Assembly: GCA_039586575.1 (NCBI GenBank)
Contig: JBDHKD010000006.1
Coordinates: 17,678-81,677 of the forward strand
Direction: 5' to 3'
DNA: 64,000 nucleotides
Source: G020344215 sp039586575
GTDB taxonomy: Bacteria; Gemmatimonadota; Gemmatimonadetes; Palauibacterales; KS3-K002
Notes under the pieces: model-generated
What the model saw: the letters and a program-made list of their open reading frames with translations, nothing else
Told to the model about the DNA's origin: nothing
Databases searched by the model: none
Position numbers and translations under genes: made by a program
In this document: positions 1 to 7,293 of the stretch, one piece after another
Numbering within the stretch: position 1 is the first letter of the stretch
How the letters are laid out: the number at the start of each line of letters is the position of its first letter

Positions 1-48
1 GGTCAGTGGGTCGGTAGGTCAGTGGGTCGGTAGGTCAGTGGGTCGGTT
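1..48 (+). repeat. Left array of 8-nt repeat GGTCRGTR, six units
   Basis: Six uninterrupted units alternate GGTCAGTG and GGTCGGTA; the sixth ends in T. Only positions 5 and 8 vary, always between purines, so an RNA copy could still pair with the right array through A-U, G-C or G-U pairs. The last codons and stop of the minus-strand gene (stop at 35-37) lie inside this array. The array may be longer, because it starts at the window edge. Confidence 0.9.
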
Positions 49-430
49 TACCGATTGGCCGGAAAGAATGTGCTTTGTCGATCATGGATTGCAGCATTCG
101 GCCAATCTCAGCGAGCTGCGTGACCAGCTCTTTTGCCTGTGATTCTGTCAGGTACCCGCAAGCAGCTGCCGTTTGAATCCAGTGCTGGACCTCGAGCTGC
201 TCGGAGTCGGCCCCGACAAGCCTGCTCACGAAGTACCGATCGTACCGACGATTCCCCCAAGCTTCAGCGATTTGTGCCCCGACCGACCTGGACGCGCGGC
301 GAACCTGATCGGTGAGAGAGTACGTTTCCTCCCTCGGGAAGCTCTTGCTCAACTGATAGATCCTGTCGGCAACCTCAAATGCCTTCTTGTAGACCTCCAA
401 ATCCTGAAAGCGCTGCACACGGGGTGGCAT
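35..430 (-). CDS. Four-helix bundle protein (S23 / 23S-rRNA intervening-sequence family)
   Basis: The 131-residue product matches the four-helix-bundle family of rRNA intervening-sequence proteins, which is also related to the Avd protein of diversity-generating retroelements. Visible family features are the opening FQDLEVYKKAFEVADRIY, the central LTDQVRRASRSVGAQIAEAW segment, and a third helix with SEQLEVQHWIQTAAACGYL. There is no signal peptide, membrane segment or catalytic motif; members are basic helical proteins thought to bind nucleic acid. The stop codon is encoded inside the left octamer array, so the gene and its repeats form one unit. No neighbouring gene shares its strand closely. 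Family call firm; cellular role unknown. Confidence 0.9.
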   Translation of the reverse strand: MPPRVQRFQDLEVYKKAFEVADRIYQLSKSFPREETYSLTDQVRRASRSVGAQIAEAWGNRRYDRYFVSRLVGADSEQLEVQHWIQTAAACGYLTESQAKELVTQLAEIGRMLQSMIDKAHSFRPIGKPTH

Positions 431-540
431 CGGTCAAGTGATCGATTGTCTGCAGGTCAAGTACCACAAACGCCTCCCACTCAATACAACCTGGCCGTCA
501 CCAAACCGTCATCACTCGCTGTCCATGCCGAATGAACCTA

Positions 541-628
541 CTGACCCACTGACCTACTGACCTACTGACCCACTGACCTACTGACCCACTGACCCACTGA
601 CCCACCGACCTACCGACCCACCGACCTC
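541..628 (+). repeat. Right array of 8-nt repeat (CYGACCYA), eleven units
   Basis: Eleven contiguous 8-nt units run from 541 to 628. Eight begin CTGACC and three begin CCGACC, and all but the last end in CA or TA. They are the reverse complement of the 1-48 units with the same two variable positions. A partial unit (GAACCTA) precedes them. The final unit overlaps the stop codon of the neighbouring EamA gene (627-629). Confidence 0.93.
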
Positions 629-1589
629 ACCCGTGCTCGATCTCCACCGCCACCCTCCGCACCTCCCGGCGCGTCACGATGAGCAGCACGCCGGCGATGA
701 TCACGGCGCTGGCCAACAAGACGCGCGGCGTCAGCGGCTCGGCGGCGAGCGCCCAACCGAGGAAGACGGCGACGATCGGGTTGACGTAGGCGTGGGTGAT
801 GACGCGCGCCGGTGTCGAGACCTTGAGTAGCCACAGGTAGGCGCTGACGGCGACGATCGACCCGAACACGATGAGGTAGCCGAGCGATAGCAGCGACTTG
901 AGCGAAACTCCGCTCGGCTGCAGCTGGGTCCACTCGCCGAACGCCGTAGCTACCAGGAGTAGAATCACGCCGCCGGCCAGCATCTCCATGCCGATCGCCA
1001 AGACGGGGGCGGCCGGCAGGTGGCCTTGGCGGGTATAGAGCGAGCCGAACGACCAGGTGACCGTACCGACGAGGATCACCGCGGCACCGAACGGGTCGAT
1101 ACGTGCGGCCCCGGCGAGCTGGGCCGGGCCCACCAGGATGACGACCCCGGCAAAGCCCATCAGGATGCCGCCGAGAACCTTGGCGCCCGGCCGTTCACCG
1201 TCGTAGAACAGCCAGTCGATCAGCACCATCCACAGCGGACCGACGGCCACGAGCAGCGCCGCGGCACCCGAGGGCACGTGTTGCTCCGCCCACGACACGC
1301 CACCCACCCCGATGACGAACATCAACGTCCCCACCATCGCCGCCGCCGCCCAGTGCGAGGCCCGCGGGCGCGGCCTGCCGCGCAGCTGCGTCCAGCCGTA
1401 CATGAGCAGACCGGCAAGCACGAAGCGGCAGCCGGCCATCAGGAAGGGTGGCAAGGTCTCGACGGCGAAGCGGATGGCCAGGTAGGTCGATCCCCAGATC
1501 AAGTAGATCGCCGCAAACGCGGCCACGAGACTCAGCCGCGTGGGAGCGGCGCCAGGCGCCGCGACCCCGGAAGCCCGTCCTCGCTCCAT
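627..1589 (-). CDS. EamA-family (DMT superfamily) transporter
   Basis: A 320-residue membrane protein with about ten hydrophobic segments arranged as two EamA repeats. The first opens with AAIYLIWGSTYLAIRFAVE, the signature of RhaT/YdcZ/PecM-type exporters, and the second ends with a helix and a basic tail. Such proteins move metabolites or amino acids across the inner membrane; the substrate cannot be read from sequence. I take the ATG at 1589; an upstream extension would add 26 residues without hydrophobic character. It is divergent from the mechanosensitive channel gene. The stop overlaps the octamer array, so that repeat may act as its 3-prime hairpin. Confidence 0.88.
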   Translation of the reverse strand: MERGRASGVAAPGAAPTRLSLVAAFAAIYLIWGSTYLAIRFAVETLPPFLMAGCRFVLAGLLMYGWTQLRGRPRPRASHWAAAAMVGTLMFVIGVGGVSWAEQHVPSGAAALLVAVGPLWMVLIDWLFYDGERPGAKVLGGILMGFAGVVILVGPAQLAGAARIDPFGAAVILVGTVTWSFGSLYTRQGHLPAAPVLAIGMEMLAGGVILLLVATAFGEWTQLQPSGVSLKSLLSLGYLIVFGSIVAVSAYLWLLKVSTPARVITHAYVNPIVAVFLGWALAAEPLTPRVLLASAVIIAGVLLIVTRREVRRVAVEIEHG

Positions 1590-1670
1590 AGTGATGGAGC
1601 AAGTACGGTCGGAGGCAGGCGACCGCAAGGGTGGAGGGTGGCCGCGCTGGCGCGGTGCGGCCGGCACGGC

Positions 1671-1680
1671 GCATATTGCC
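1671..1680 (+). promoter_or_regulatory. GCATATTGCC motif 5 nt before the mscS-family start
   Basis: This ten-mer ends 5 nt before the ATG at 1686, with TATTGC at -12 to -7 relative to the start codon. The identical ten-mer sits at the identical distance before polA (20636-20645). No Shine-Dalgarno sequence lies between it and the ATG. The position suits the -10 element of a leaderless mRNA. I see no clear -35. Confidence 0.4.
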
Positions 1681-1685
1681 TCACC

Positions 1686-2672
1686 ATGAGCGTTAGCGGC
1701 TTACAGACACCGATCCAGCGAGCCCAAGAGCAGGCCTCGAACGTCCAGGGCTTCATGGGCCGGTTCTGGGATGCGATGACCAGCGGAGGGGCGCTGGAAA
1801 AGCTCGCCATCTTCTTGATCATCGCCTTCGCACTCTACGCCCTTTCCCGGCTCATCCGGCGCGGCATCGACGCCCATATCGAAGATGTCAATCAACGCCA
1901 CCAGCTCCGCAAGATCGTCGTCTATACGTTCTGGATCGCGTTGGCCGGCGCCGGCGTCATCCTGTTCGCCGAGCGCCTGGCACTGGCGGACGTCGGAACG
2001 ATCCTCGGTCTCATCGCCGCTGCCGTCACCATCGCGCTGGCCGATGTGGTGCGCAGCCTGGCTGGTTGGATCTACATCAACTCGCGCCGTGGCGTCGAGA
2101 TCGGCAGCAGGATCCAGGTCGATAGCACCATAGGCGACGTCATCGACATCGGGCTCTTGAAGACGACGCTACTCGAGGTTGGCGAGCCACTGGTCCACGC
2201 GCTCCAGTCGACCGGCCGGATCGTGACCATTCCCAACAGCGTGTTCCTCAACAAGAACGTCATCTCGTCGGCGACGGTGAACCCGCTCGTCTGGCAGGAG
2301 ATCCAGATCCTGGTCACCTTCGAGAGCAACTGGAAGCGCGCCCGCGAGATCATCTCCGAGGTGGCGACGGAGCTGTACGAGGAGATCGTCCCCGACCTGC
2401 GGGCCGGGTTCGAGAGGCTCGAGCGCGAGTACGCTTTCCGGCTGGGCTCCACCGCCCCCATCGTTTATACGGTGATCGCCGACTCGGGAGTCCTGCTCAC
2501 CCTCCGTAACCTCACACCGGTCAGGAAGCGCCGCTCGCTGAGCGACCGCATGTCGACCGCCATCCTGGATCGCTTCGCCAAGGAACCGGACATCGAATTC
2601 GCCTACCCCACCTACCGGGCCTTCCGGCTCGGGGAAGGCGGCGACGTCACGCCGCCGCCACCCGGCCTCTAG
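1686..2672 (+). CDS. MscS-family mechanosensitive ion channel
   Basis: A 328-residue protein that should open under membrane tension and release solutes during hypo-osmotic shock. Three hydrophobic segments occupy about residues 38-58, 75-95 and 100-120. The third, pore-lining segment (LADVGTILGLIAAAVTIALADVVRSLAGW) has the small-residue-rich pattern of MscS TM3. It is followed by the beta domain (RGVEIGSRIQVDSTIGDVIDIGLLKTTL) and an alpha/beta cytoplasmic domain. The ATG at 1686 is preferred over a much longer upstream frame that has no family similarity. The proline-rich end (TPPPPGL) is short. The gene is monocistronic and divergent from the EamA gene. Confidence 0.92.
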   Translation: MSVSGLQTPIQRAQEQASNVQGFMGRFWDAMTSGGALEKLAIFLIIAFALYALSRLIRRGIDAHIEDVNQRHQLRKIVVYTFWIALAGAGVILFAERLALADVGTILGLIAAAVTIALADVVRSLAGWIYINSRRGVEIGSRIQVDSTIGDVIDIGLLKTTLLEVGEPLVHALQSTGRIVTIPNSVFLNKNVISSATVNPLVWQEIQILVTFESNWKRAREIISEVATELYEEIVPDLRAGFERLEREYAFRLGSTAPIVYTVIADSGVLLTLRNLTPVRKRRSLSDRMSTAILDRFAKEPDIEFAYPTYRAFRLGEGGDVTPPPPGL

Positions 2673-2711
2673 AAAAAAAACCGGCCGCCGATCTTGCAGA
2701 CCGACGGCCGG
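2673..2711 (-). terminator. Rho-independent terminator of the minus-strand mini-gene
   Basis: On the minus strand, CGGCCGG...CCGGCCG arms (2681-2687 and 2705-2711, with extra inner pairs) are followed directly by a run of eight T, broken then by C. On the plus strand no T-run follows the hairpin, so it does not serve the mscS-family gene. It implies a minus-strand transcript arriving from the right, where no conventional gene exists. Confidence 0.85.
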
Positions 2712-2792
2712 CTCAGGGGTCTGGCCTCGACCGGCGCGACGCCTCAGGGCGCCGCCGGGATTACTACCCCCGGACAAAGGCCGGTAGCTTGC

Positions 2793-2852
2793 CTATACCG
2801 CCTCGAGGCAGTCGCTTGCCCGTGCCGGTTGGCCAGATGATTCAACGGACAC
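2793..2852 (-). CDS. Putative 19-residue peptide behind an extended Shine-Dalgarno
   Basis: A GTG at 2852 opens 19 codons (MSVESSGQPARASDCLEAV) ending in TAG at 2793. Just upstream, AAAGGAGGTGGTCCAG pairs over 16 nt with a typical 16S 3-prime end, 15 Watson-Crick plus one G-U. That is far longer than any other site in the window. The peptide has no membrane segment or motif, and I recognise no family. It may be translated, or the site may exist to bind ribosomes. It could also be fortuitous; the strong flanking signals argue against that. Confidence 0.35.
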   Translation of the reverse strand: MSVESSGQPARASDCLEAV

Positions 2853-2931
2853 TGGACCACCTCCTTTCGTTAGGGTGAACGCCTGGGGCACTCCGAAGGC
2901 CGACGCGCTTCACCCGCACGCCGACCCTGCC

Positions 2932-2972
2932 AAGCTAATGCGCCAGCACCCGTAACAGCAAGAATTTCTTGC
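2932..2972 (-). promoter_or_regulatory. Promoter with palindromic operator for the minus-strand mini-gene
   Basis: On the minus strand, TTGCTG (2956-2961) and TAGCTT (2932-2937) are 18 nt apart. A perfect 15-nt palindrome, GCAAGAA-T-TTCTTGC (2958-2972), overlaps the -35 side, as expected for a repressor site. The -10 match is weak. No regulator gene is adjacent. Confidence 0.35.
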
Positions 2973-3015
2973 GCCGGGCCGCTCCGTGCGACCGCGCGAT
3001 CGCTGCTTCTTGAGA

Positions 3016-3116
3016 GCCGCGTGGGGTGGTCGAGCGTAATTTGGAGCGCGGCGGCGGCGCAGCCGCCGTTCCCGCAACCGGGCCGCGCGACATGAAGCGA
3101 GACCACCCCACGCGGC
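3016..3116. repeat. 101-nt inverted repeat with 16-nt perfect arms
   Basis: GCCGCGTGGGGTGGTC (3016-3031) and its exact complement (3101-3116) bracket 69 nt that hold a further hairpin of GGCGGC/GCCGCC type. It could be a small transposon-like element or part of a structured RNA. It lies upstream of the gcvH promoter, so it is not in the gcvH leader. Confidence 0.6.
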
Positions 3117-3126
3117 CCCTCCTGCC

Positions 3127-3156
3127 TTGACGGGGCCATTTTCAGCCGGATATTGT
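3127..3156 (+). promoter_or_regulatory. Sigma-70-type promoter for gcvH
   Basis: TTGACG (3127-3132) and TATTGT (3151-3156) are separated by 18 nt and lie about 55 nt before the gcvH start. No glycine-riboswitch core is visible in the short leader, and no obvious operator was seen. Confidence 0.5.
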
Positions 3157-3211
3157 GACGCGCCGACTTTACCGAAGGCCGATCACCCTTGCCTTACATC
3201 TCGGAGGAGTC

Positions 3212-3607
3212 ATGGCTGAGACACAGGTTCCCGATAACTTGCTCTACACCGCCGAGCACGAGTACATCAAGAAGGCAGGCGACGACGAGATCGTCGTCGG
3301 TATCACCGACTACGCGCAGGGCGAACTGAGCGATGTCGTCTTCGTGGAGCTCCCCGACGTCGGCAGCTCGTTCGACAAGATGGAGCCGTTCGGCACGATC
3401 GAGGCCGTCAAAGCGGTCTCCGAGCTGTATACACCGGTAGGCGGCGAGATCATCGCCGTCAACGATGCGCTCGCCGAGGATCCGGCCCTGGTAAACCGAG
3501 ACCCCTACGGAGACGGCTGGATGGTCAAGCTGCGCGTCAACGATCCGTCGCATCTGGGCGACCTGCTGACGCCGGACGATTACAAGGCCCTGATCGCCGA
3601 AAGCTAG
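3212..3607 (+). CDS. gcvH: Glycine cleavage system H protein
   Basis: The lipoyl carrier of the glycine cleavage complex; its swinging arm takes the aminomethyl group from the P protein. The 131-residue length is typical. The lipoylated lysine is K67 in GTIEAVKAVSELYTP, within the usual glutamate-rich hammerhead fold, and VGITDYAQGELSDVVFVELP is the family signature. The ATG at 3212 follows a GGAGG site 5 nt away; an upstream frame of 19 codons was discarded. It heads a run of same-strand genes with gcvPA 49 nt downstream. The presence of a LipM-type octanoyltransferase later in the run fits, since LipM enzymes load GcvH. Confidence 0.97.
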   Translation: MAETQVPDNLLYTAEHEYIKKAGDDEIVVGITDYAQGELSDVVFVELPDVGSSFDKMEPFGTIEAVKAVSELYTPVGGEIIAVNDALAEDPALVNRDPYGDGWMVKLRVNDPSHLGDLLTPDDYKALIAES

Positions 3608-3656
3608 AGCGCGACCCCGAGTCGCCAGAACAAACAACGAGAACAGCGACAAGACA

Positions 3657-4997
3657 ATGAGTTTCGTCCCGCACGCTCCAAGCGACCGCGAGGAGATGCT
3701 CCGCACCATCGGGATCTCTTCCGAGGACGAGCTTTTCGCCGATATCCCGGAGAAGCTTCGCCTCAACTCGCCACTAGATGTGCCACCGGCGCTATCGGAG
3801 TGGGAGGCGGTGAGAACTCTCCAGCAACTGGCTGGCGCGAGTCGTCACCTGACCTGCTTCGCCGGCGCCGGTTACTACGATCACTACGTGCCGGCAGTCG
3901 TCGATCATTTGATTCGGCGCAGCGAGTTCTACACGGCCTACACACCGTACCAGGCGGAGGTGAGCCAGGGGACGCTGCAATCGATCTACGAGTTCCAGAG
4001 TATGGTCTGCGAGCTCATGAGCCTCGACGTCGCCAACGCGTCCATGTACGACGGCGCTTCCGCGATGGCCGAGGCCGCGATGATGGCCCGCTCGATTCTC
4101 AAGCAGCGAGACAAGGTCGTCCTCTCGATCACCGCGAATCCCCACTACCGGCAGGTGCTCGACACTTACAACCTCGGCCTGCAGATGCCGGTCGAGATCG
4201 CGCCACGCACGGCGTCCGGCGTTACCGACCTGGACGCCTTGAAGGACCTGGTGGACGATCAGACGGCTGCGGTCATCGTGCAGAGCCCGAATTTCTTCGG
4301 GCTGCTCGAGGACCTCGAGGCCGCCGCCAGCCTCGCGCACGACGCGGGCGCCCTACTGGTCACCGTCGTCGATCCCGTATCGCTGGCCATACTGAAGAGC
4401 CCCGGCGAGTGCGGTGCCGACATCGCCGTGGCGGAAGGCCAGCCGTTCGGTATCCCGCTGAGCTACGGCGGTCCGGTTTTGGGCCTCTTCGCGGCGCGCC
4501 AGGCCTACATCCGCAACATGCCGGGCCGTATCGTGGGCGTTACCGAGGACGTTGAGGGCAGGCGCGGCTTCGTGCTCACCCTTCAGACCCGGGAGCAGCA
4601 TATCCGGCGCGAGAAGGCGACGAGCAATATCTGCACGAACCAGGGGCTATGCGCGCTGGCCGCGACTATCTACCTGTCGACGACCGGCCGGGATGGCCTA
4701 CGGCAGGTGGCGGAGGCGAGCGCTCAAATCGCGCATTACGCGTACGACCGGATAGTCGGCGAGACGGGCCTCGAGCCGATGTTCCCCGATACACCCTTCT
4801 TCCGCGAGTTCGCGCTCAAAACGGACCGGCCGGCCCGGGAGATCATCGAGAAGGGCGCCGAGCGGGGCATCCTCGCCGGCGTCGCCCTCTCCCGGTTCCC
4901 CCACATCGACGTGGACGACGGCCTGCTGGTAGCCTTCACCGAGAAGCGCTCGCAAGACGACGTGGAACTGCTTCTCGACGTATTGAAGGAGGCGTAA
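3657..4997 (+). CDS. gcvPA: Glycine dehydrogenase (decarboxylating) subunit 1
   Basis: This is the N-terminal half of glycine decarboxylase in organisms with a split P protein. With subunit 2 it decarboxylates glycine and passes the aminomethyl group to GcvH. The 446-residue length is normal for the split form. Diagnostic segments are FAGAGYYDHYVPAVVDHLIRRSEFYTAYTPYQ near residues 60-95 and SYGGPVLGLFA. The PLP lysine is not on this subunit, as expected. Start ATG 3657. The stop is followed after one nucleotide by the UPF0173 gene. Confidence 0.96.
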   Translation: MSFVPHAPSDREEMLRTIGISSEDELFADIPEKLRLNSPLDVPPALSEWEAVRTLQQLAGASRHLTCFAGAGYYDHYVPAVVDHLIRRSEFYTAYTPYQAEVSQGTLQSIYEFQSMVCELMSLDVANASMYDGASAMAEAAMMARSILKQRDKVVLSITANPHYRQVLDTYNLGLQMPVEIAPRTASGVTDLDALKDLVDDQTAAVIVQSPNFFGLLEDLEAAASLAHDAGALLVTVVDPVSLAILKSPGECGADIAVAEGQPFGIPLSYGGPVLGLFAARQAYIRNMPGRIVGVTEDVEGRRGFVLTLQTREQHIRREKATSNICTNQGLCALAATIYLSTTGRDGLRQVAEASAQIAHYAYDRIVGETGLEPMFPDTPFFREFALKTDRPAREIIEKGAERGILAGVALSRFPHIDVDDGLLVAFTEKRSQDDVELLLDVLKEA

Positions 4998-4998
4998 G

Positions 4999-5688
4999 AT
5001 GCCGAAGCTGACGTTTCACGGCCATTCTTGCTTCACGCTGTCGGCGAACGACGGCACGATCCTGTTGATCGACCCCTTCCTGACCGGCAACCCGACCGCC
5101 GATATCGGGCCCGACGCCGTGGGCAGGTGCGACTACCTGCTGCTCACCCACGGCCACGGCGACCACGTCGGCGACGGGTTCGAGATCGCCCAGCGTACCG
5201 CCGCCATGGTCGTCTCGACCTTCGAGATCGTCTCCTTCGCCCAGGAGGTGAAAGGGCTCGAGAATGTTCACCCGCTGCACATCGGCGGCGGCTATCGCTT
5301 CCCGGTCGGGTACATCAAGATGACGCCGGCGTTGCACGGCGGCGCCGTCGCCGGCGACGAGTCGGGCAAGTACACGACGGTGCCCGGCGGCTTCTTGATC
5401 ACTCTGGACGGGGTCACGGTCTATCACGCCGGCGACACCGGGTTGATCACCGACATGCAACTGCTCAAAGGAGTCGTCGATGTCGCCTGCCTGCCCATCG
5501 GTGACAACTTCACGATGGGCCCGGACGACGCAGTGCGAGCCGTCGAGATGATCGAGCCCAAGACGGTCATCCCGATGCACTACAACACGTTCGACGTCAT
5601 CAGGCAGGACCCGACGGCGTTCGCCAAGAAGGTCGGCTCCCGGGCGGCGGTCGTGATCCTGGAGCCCGGGCAGGCTCATGAATTCTAG
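4999..5688 (+). CDS. UPF0173 metal-dependent hydrolase (metallo-beta-lactamase fold)
   Basis: A 229-residue MBL-fold protein with HGHGDHVGD near residue 50, a second histidine region in MTPALHGG and an HAGDT motif around residue 150. These should bind two metal ions. UPF0173 members (YtkL type) have no settled physiological substrate. It starts one nucleotide after gcvPA with a strong AAGGAGG site inside the gcvPA 3-prime end, so it is translationally coupled to the glycine cleavage genes. Its position between the two P-protein subunits suggests a role in handling a by-product of that pathway, but that is inference only. Confidence 0.92.
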   Translation: MPKLTFHGHSCFTLSANDGTILLIDPFLTGNPTADIGPDAVGRCDYLLLTHGHGDHVGDGFEIAQRTAAMVVSTFEIVSFAQEVKGLENVHPLHIGGGYRFPVGYIKMTPALHGGAVAGDESGKYTTVPGGFLITLDGVTVYHAGDTGLITDMQLLKGVVDVACLPIGDNFTMGPDDAVRAVEMIEPKTVIPMHYNTFDVIRQDPTAFAKKVGSRAAVVILEPGQAHEF

Positions 5689-5690
5689 TA

Positions 5691-5778
5691 GATCAGTGAA
5701 TCAGTAGGTCAGTGGATCGGTGATCTCCGGCCCAAACGCACTGACTTACTGATCTACTGACCTACTGACCTACTGACT
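5691..5778. repeat. Solo octamer hairpin between UPF0173 gene and gcvPB
   Basis: Four units of the RRTCRGTR type (5691-5722) and five complementary units (5739-5778) face each other across a 16-nt loop. They are the same 8-nt word as at 1-628 with slightly more variation, but no gene lies between them. It sits inside an apparent operon and would form a strong stem in mRNA between gcvPA/UPF0173 and gcvPB. Confidence 0.85.
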
Positions 5779-5790
5779 ATCGAGTGCACG

Positions 5791-7263
5791 ATGAACGATA
5801 AAGATCCACGCACCCAGACCTCACCTCTGATCTTCGAGCGGTCAGCGCGCGGCCGCCGTGGCACAGCCGTGCCGCGGCCGGATGTGCCGACCCGCCCGCT
5901 GCAGGAGCTGCTGCCGAAAGCGGCGCTGCGGGCCCAGCCACCCCAGCTCCCCGAGGTGCCGGAACACGACGTGGTGCGTCATTTCACCGAGATTTCTCTA
6001 AAGAACCACCACGTCGACAAGGGGTTCTATCCCCTCGGCTCGTGCACGATGAAGTACAACCCGAAGGTCAACGAGCTGACGGCGCGCCTACCGGGGCTCG
6101 TCGACCTCCATCCCTTCCAGCCGGCCTCCGCGGTACAGGGCGCACTGCAGCTCATGTGGGAGCTGGGTGAGATGCTGAAGGAAGTCTCCGGGATGGACGC
6201 CATCACGCTGCAGCCCGCTGCCGGCGCCCAAGGCGAGTTCGTCGGGGCACTGCTCTTCAGGGCCTACCACACGGCGCAGGGCGATCCACGCAAGAAGATC
6301 ATCATCCCGGACAGTGCCCACGGTACGAACCCGGCGACGGTGATCATGGCGGGCTACGAGGTCGTCACCCTGAAGTCGGACGCCGCCGGCCGCATGGATC
6401 CGGCTTCCCTGGAGGCGGCCCTGGGCGACGACGTGGCCGGGCTGATGCTCACCAACCCGAACACGCTGGGCAAGTTCGAGTCGGATATCGAGACGATCGC
6501 GCGCCTCGTCCACGAGGCCGGCGGCCTGCTGTACATGGACGGCGCGAACCTCAACGCACTGATGGGCGTCACGCGGCCCGGCGACTTGGGATACGACGTC
6601 GTTCACATCAACTTGCACAAGACCTTCTCGACCCCGCACGGCGGTGGTGGCCCGGGCGCGGGCCCGGTCGCGGTGAAGGAGCATTTGGCGCCCTTCCTGC
6701 CACTGCCTGTCCTGATGCGTCACGCCGATGGGAGCTACGGGCTCGATTGGGAGCGGCCCACCAGCATCGGCAAGGTGCACGGTTTCTGGGGCAACTTCGG
6801 GGTGCTGGTACGGGCCTATACTTATATGAGGATGCTGGGTCGGGAAGGGATCGCCGAGACCGCGAAGGCGGCGGTTTTGAACAACGCCTACATCTCTGCC
6901 CGCCTGGGCGACATCTACGAGCTGCCCTACGGGCGTGGGTTGCACGAGTCGGTGTTCTCGGGCGCTTTCCTGAAGCGTTACGGCGTGAGGACACTCGACG
7001 TCGCCAAGCGGCTGCTCGATTTCGGAATACACGCGCCGACCGTGTATTTCCCGCTGATCGTCGCCGAGGCGATCATGGCGGAGCCGACCGAGACGGAGAC
7101 CAAACAGGAATTGGACCGCTTCTGCGACGCGATGCTGCAGATCGCAGAAGAGGCCGCCCAAGACCCGGAGCTCGTCAAGCAGGCGCCGTACACGACGCCC
7201 GTCAGGCGGCTCGACGAGGCCCGGGCGAACCGGCAGCCTGACGTGCGCTACCGGGCCGGTTGA
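5791..7263 (+). CDS. gcvPB: Glycine dehydrogenase (decarboxylating) subunit 2
   Basis: C-terminal half of the split P protein, carrying the PLP site. The lysine lies in HINLHKTFSTPHGGGGPG, the hallmark of this subunit, and KGFYPLGSCTMKYNPK near residue 80 is a second family signature. Length 490. The ATG at 5791 has only a weak ribosome site, immediately after the octamer hairpin; that hairpin may affect its expression relative to gcvPA. No gcvT (T protein) is found in the window, so the complex must be completed from elsewhere. Family assignment is secure. Confidence 0.96.
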   Translation: MNDKDPRTQTSPLIFERSARGRRGTAVPRPDVPTRPLQELLPKAALRAQPPQLPEVPEHDVVRHFTEISLKNHHVDKGFYPLGSCTMKYNPKVNELTARLPGLVDLHPFQPASAVQGALQLMWELGEMLKEVSGMDAITLQPAAGAQGEFVGALLFRAYHTAQGDPRKKIIIPDSAHGTNPATVIMAGYEVVTLKSDAAGRMDPASLEAALGDDVAGLMLTNPNTLGKFESDIETIARLVHEAGGLLYMDGANLNALMGVTRPGDLGYDVVHINLHKTFSTPHGGGGPGAGPVAVKEHLAPFLPLPVLMRHADGSYGLDWERPTSIGKVHGFWGNFGVLVRAYTYMRMLGREGIAETAKAAVLNNAYISARLGDIYELPYGRGLHESVFSGAFLKRYGVRTLDVAKRLLDFGIHAPTVYFPLIVAEAIMAEPTETETKQELDRFCDAMLQIAEEAAQDPELVKQAPYTTPVRRLDEARANRQPDVRYRAG

Positions 7264-7293
7264 GGCACGGCGCGACACCTGGCCTGGCCCTAC

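Larger units (their letters stand above)
1..628. other. IVS-like element: four-helix-bundle gene between inverted octamer arrays
   Basis: The segment consists of six 8-nt units at its left end, a four-helix-bundle gene read leftwards, and eleven 8-nt units at its right end in inverted orientation. A transcript across it could fold into a long stem with the gene in the loop. That is the architecture of the intervening sequences of some 23S rRNA genes, which encode the same protein family. No rRNA is present here, so it is a free-standing element. The left end lies at the window edge and may continue outside. Whether it moves is inference. Confidence 0.45.
2673..2925 (-). ncRNA. Candidate small structured RNA or mini-mRNA, minus strand
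   Basis: The region has a promoter-like site (2932-2961), a 16-nt segment complementary to the 3-prime end of 16S rRNA (2852-2867), a 19-codon frame, a branched fold and a terminator (2673-2711). In the branched fold, GGCCT/AGGCC closes two hairpins: CCGGGG/CCCGG, and a long CCGGCGGCGCC/GGCGTCGCGCCGG arm. This is a complete small transcription unit of about 250 nt. It could be a regulatory RNA, or a peptide-coding mRNA whose leader titrates or senses ribosomes. I do not recognise an Rfam family. The 5-prime end is estimated from the promoter. Confidence 0.5.

Noticed and set aside
541..628. Direct repeats looking like a CRISPR array
   Set aside because: The 8-nt units are contiguous and have no spacers.
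2852..2867. Plus-strand resemblance to the 3-prime end of 16S rRNA (CTGGACCACCTCCTTT)
   Set aside because: The bases upstream do not match 16S helix 45, and no rRNA gene is present; the minus-strand Shine-Dalgarno reading explains it better.
2870..3139. 89-codon minus-strand open frame
   Set aside because: No ribosome site and no family features; it runs across the inverted repeat and the palindromic operator.
3120..3211. Glycine riboswitch before gcvH
   Set aside because: No conserved aptamer core and the leader after the promoter is only about 50 nt.
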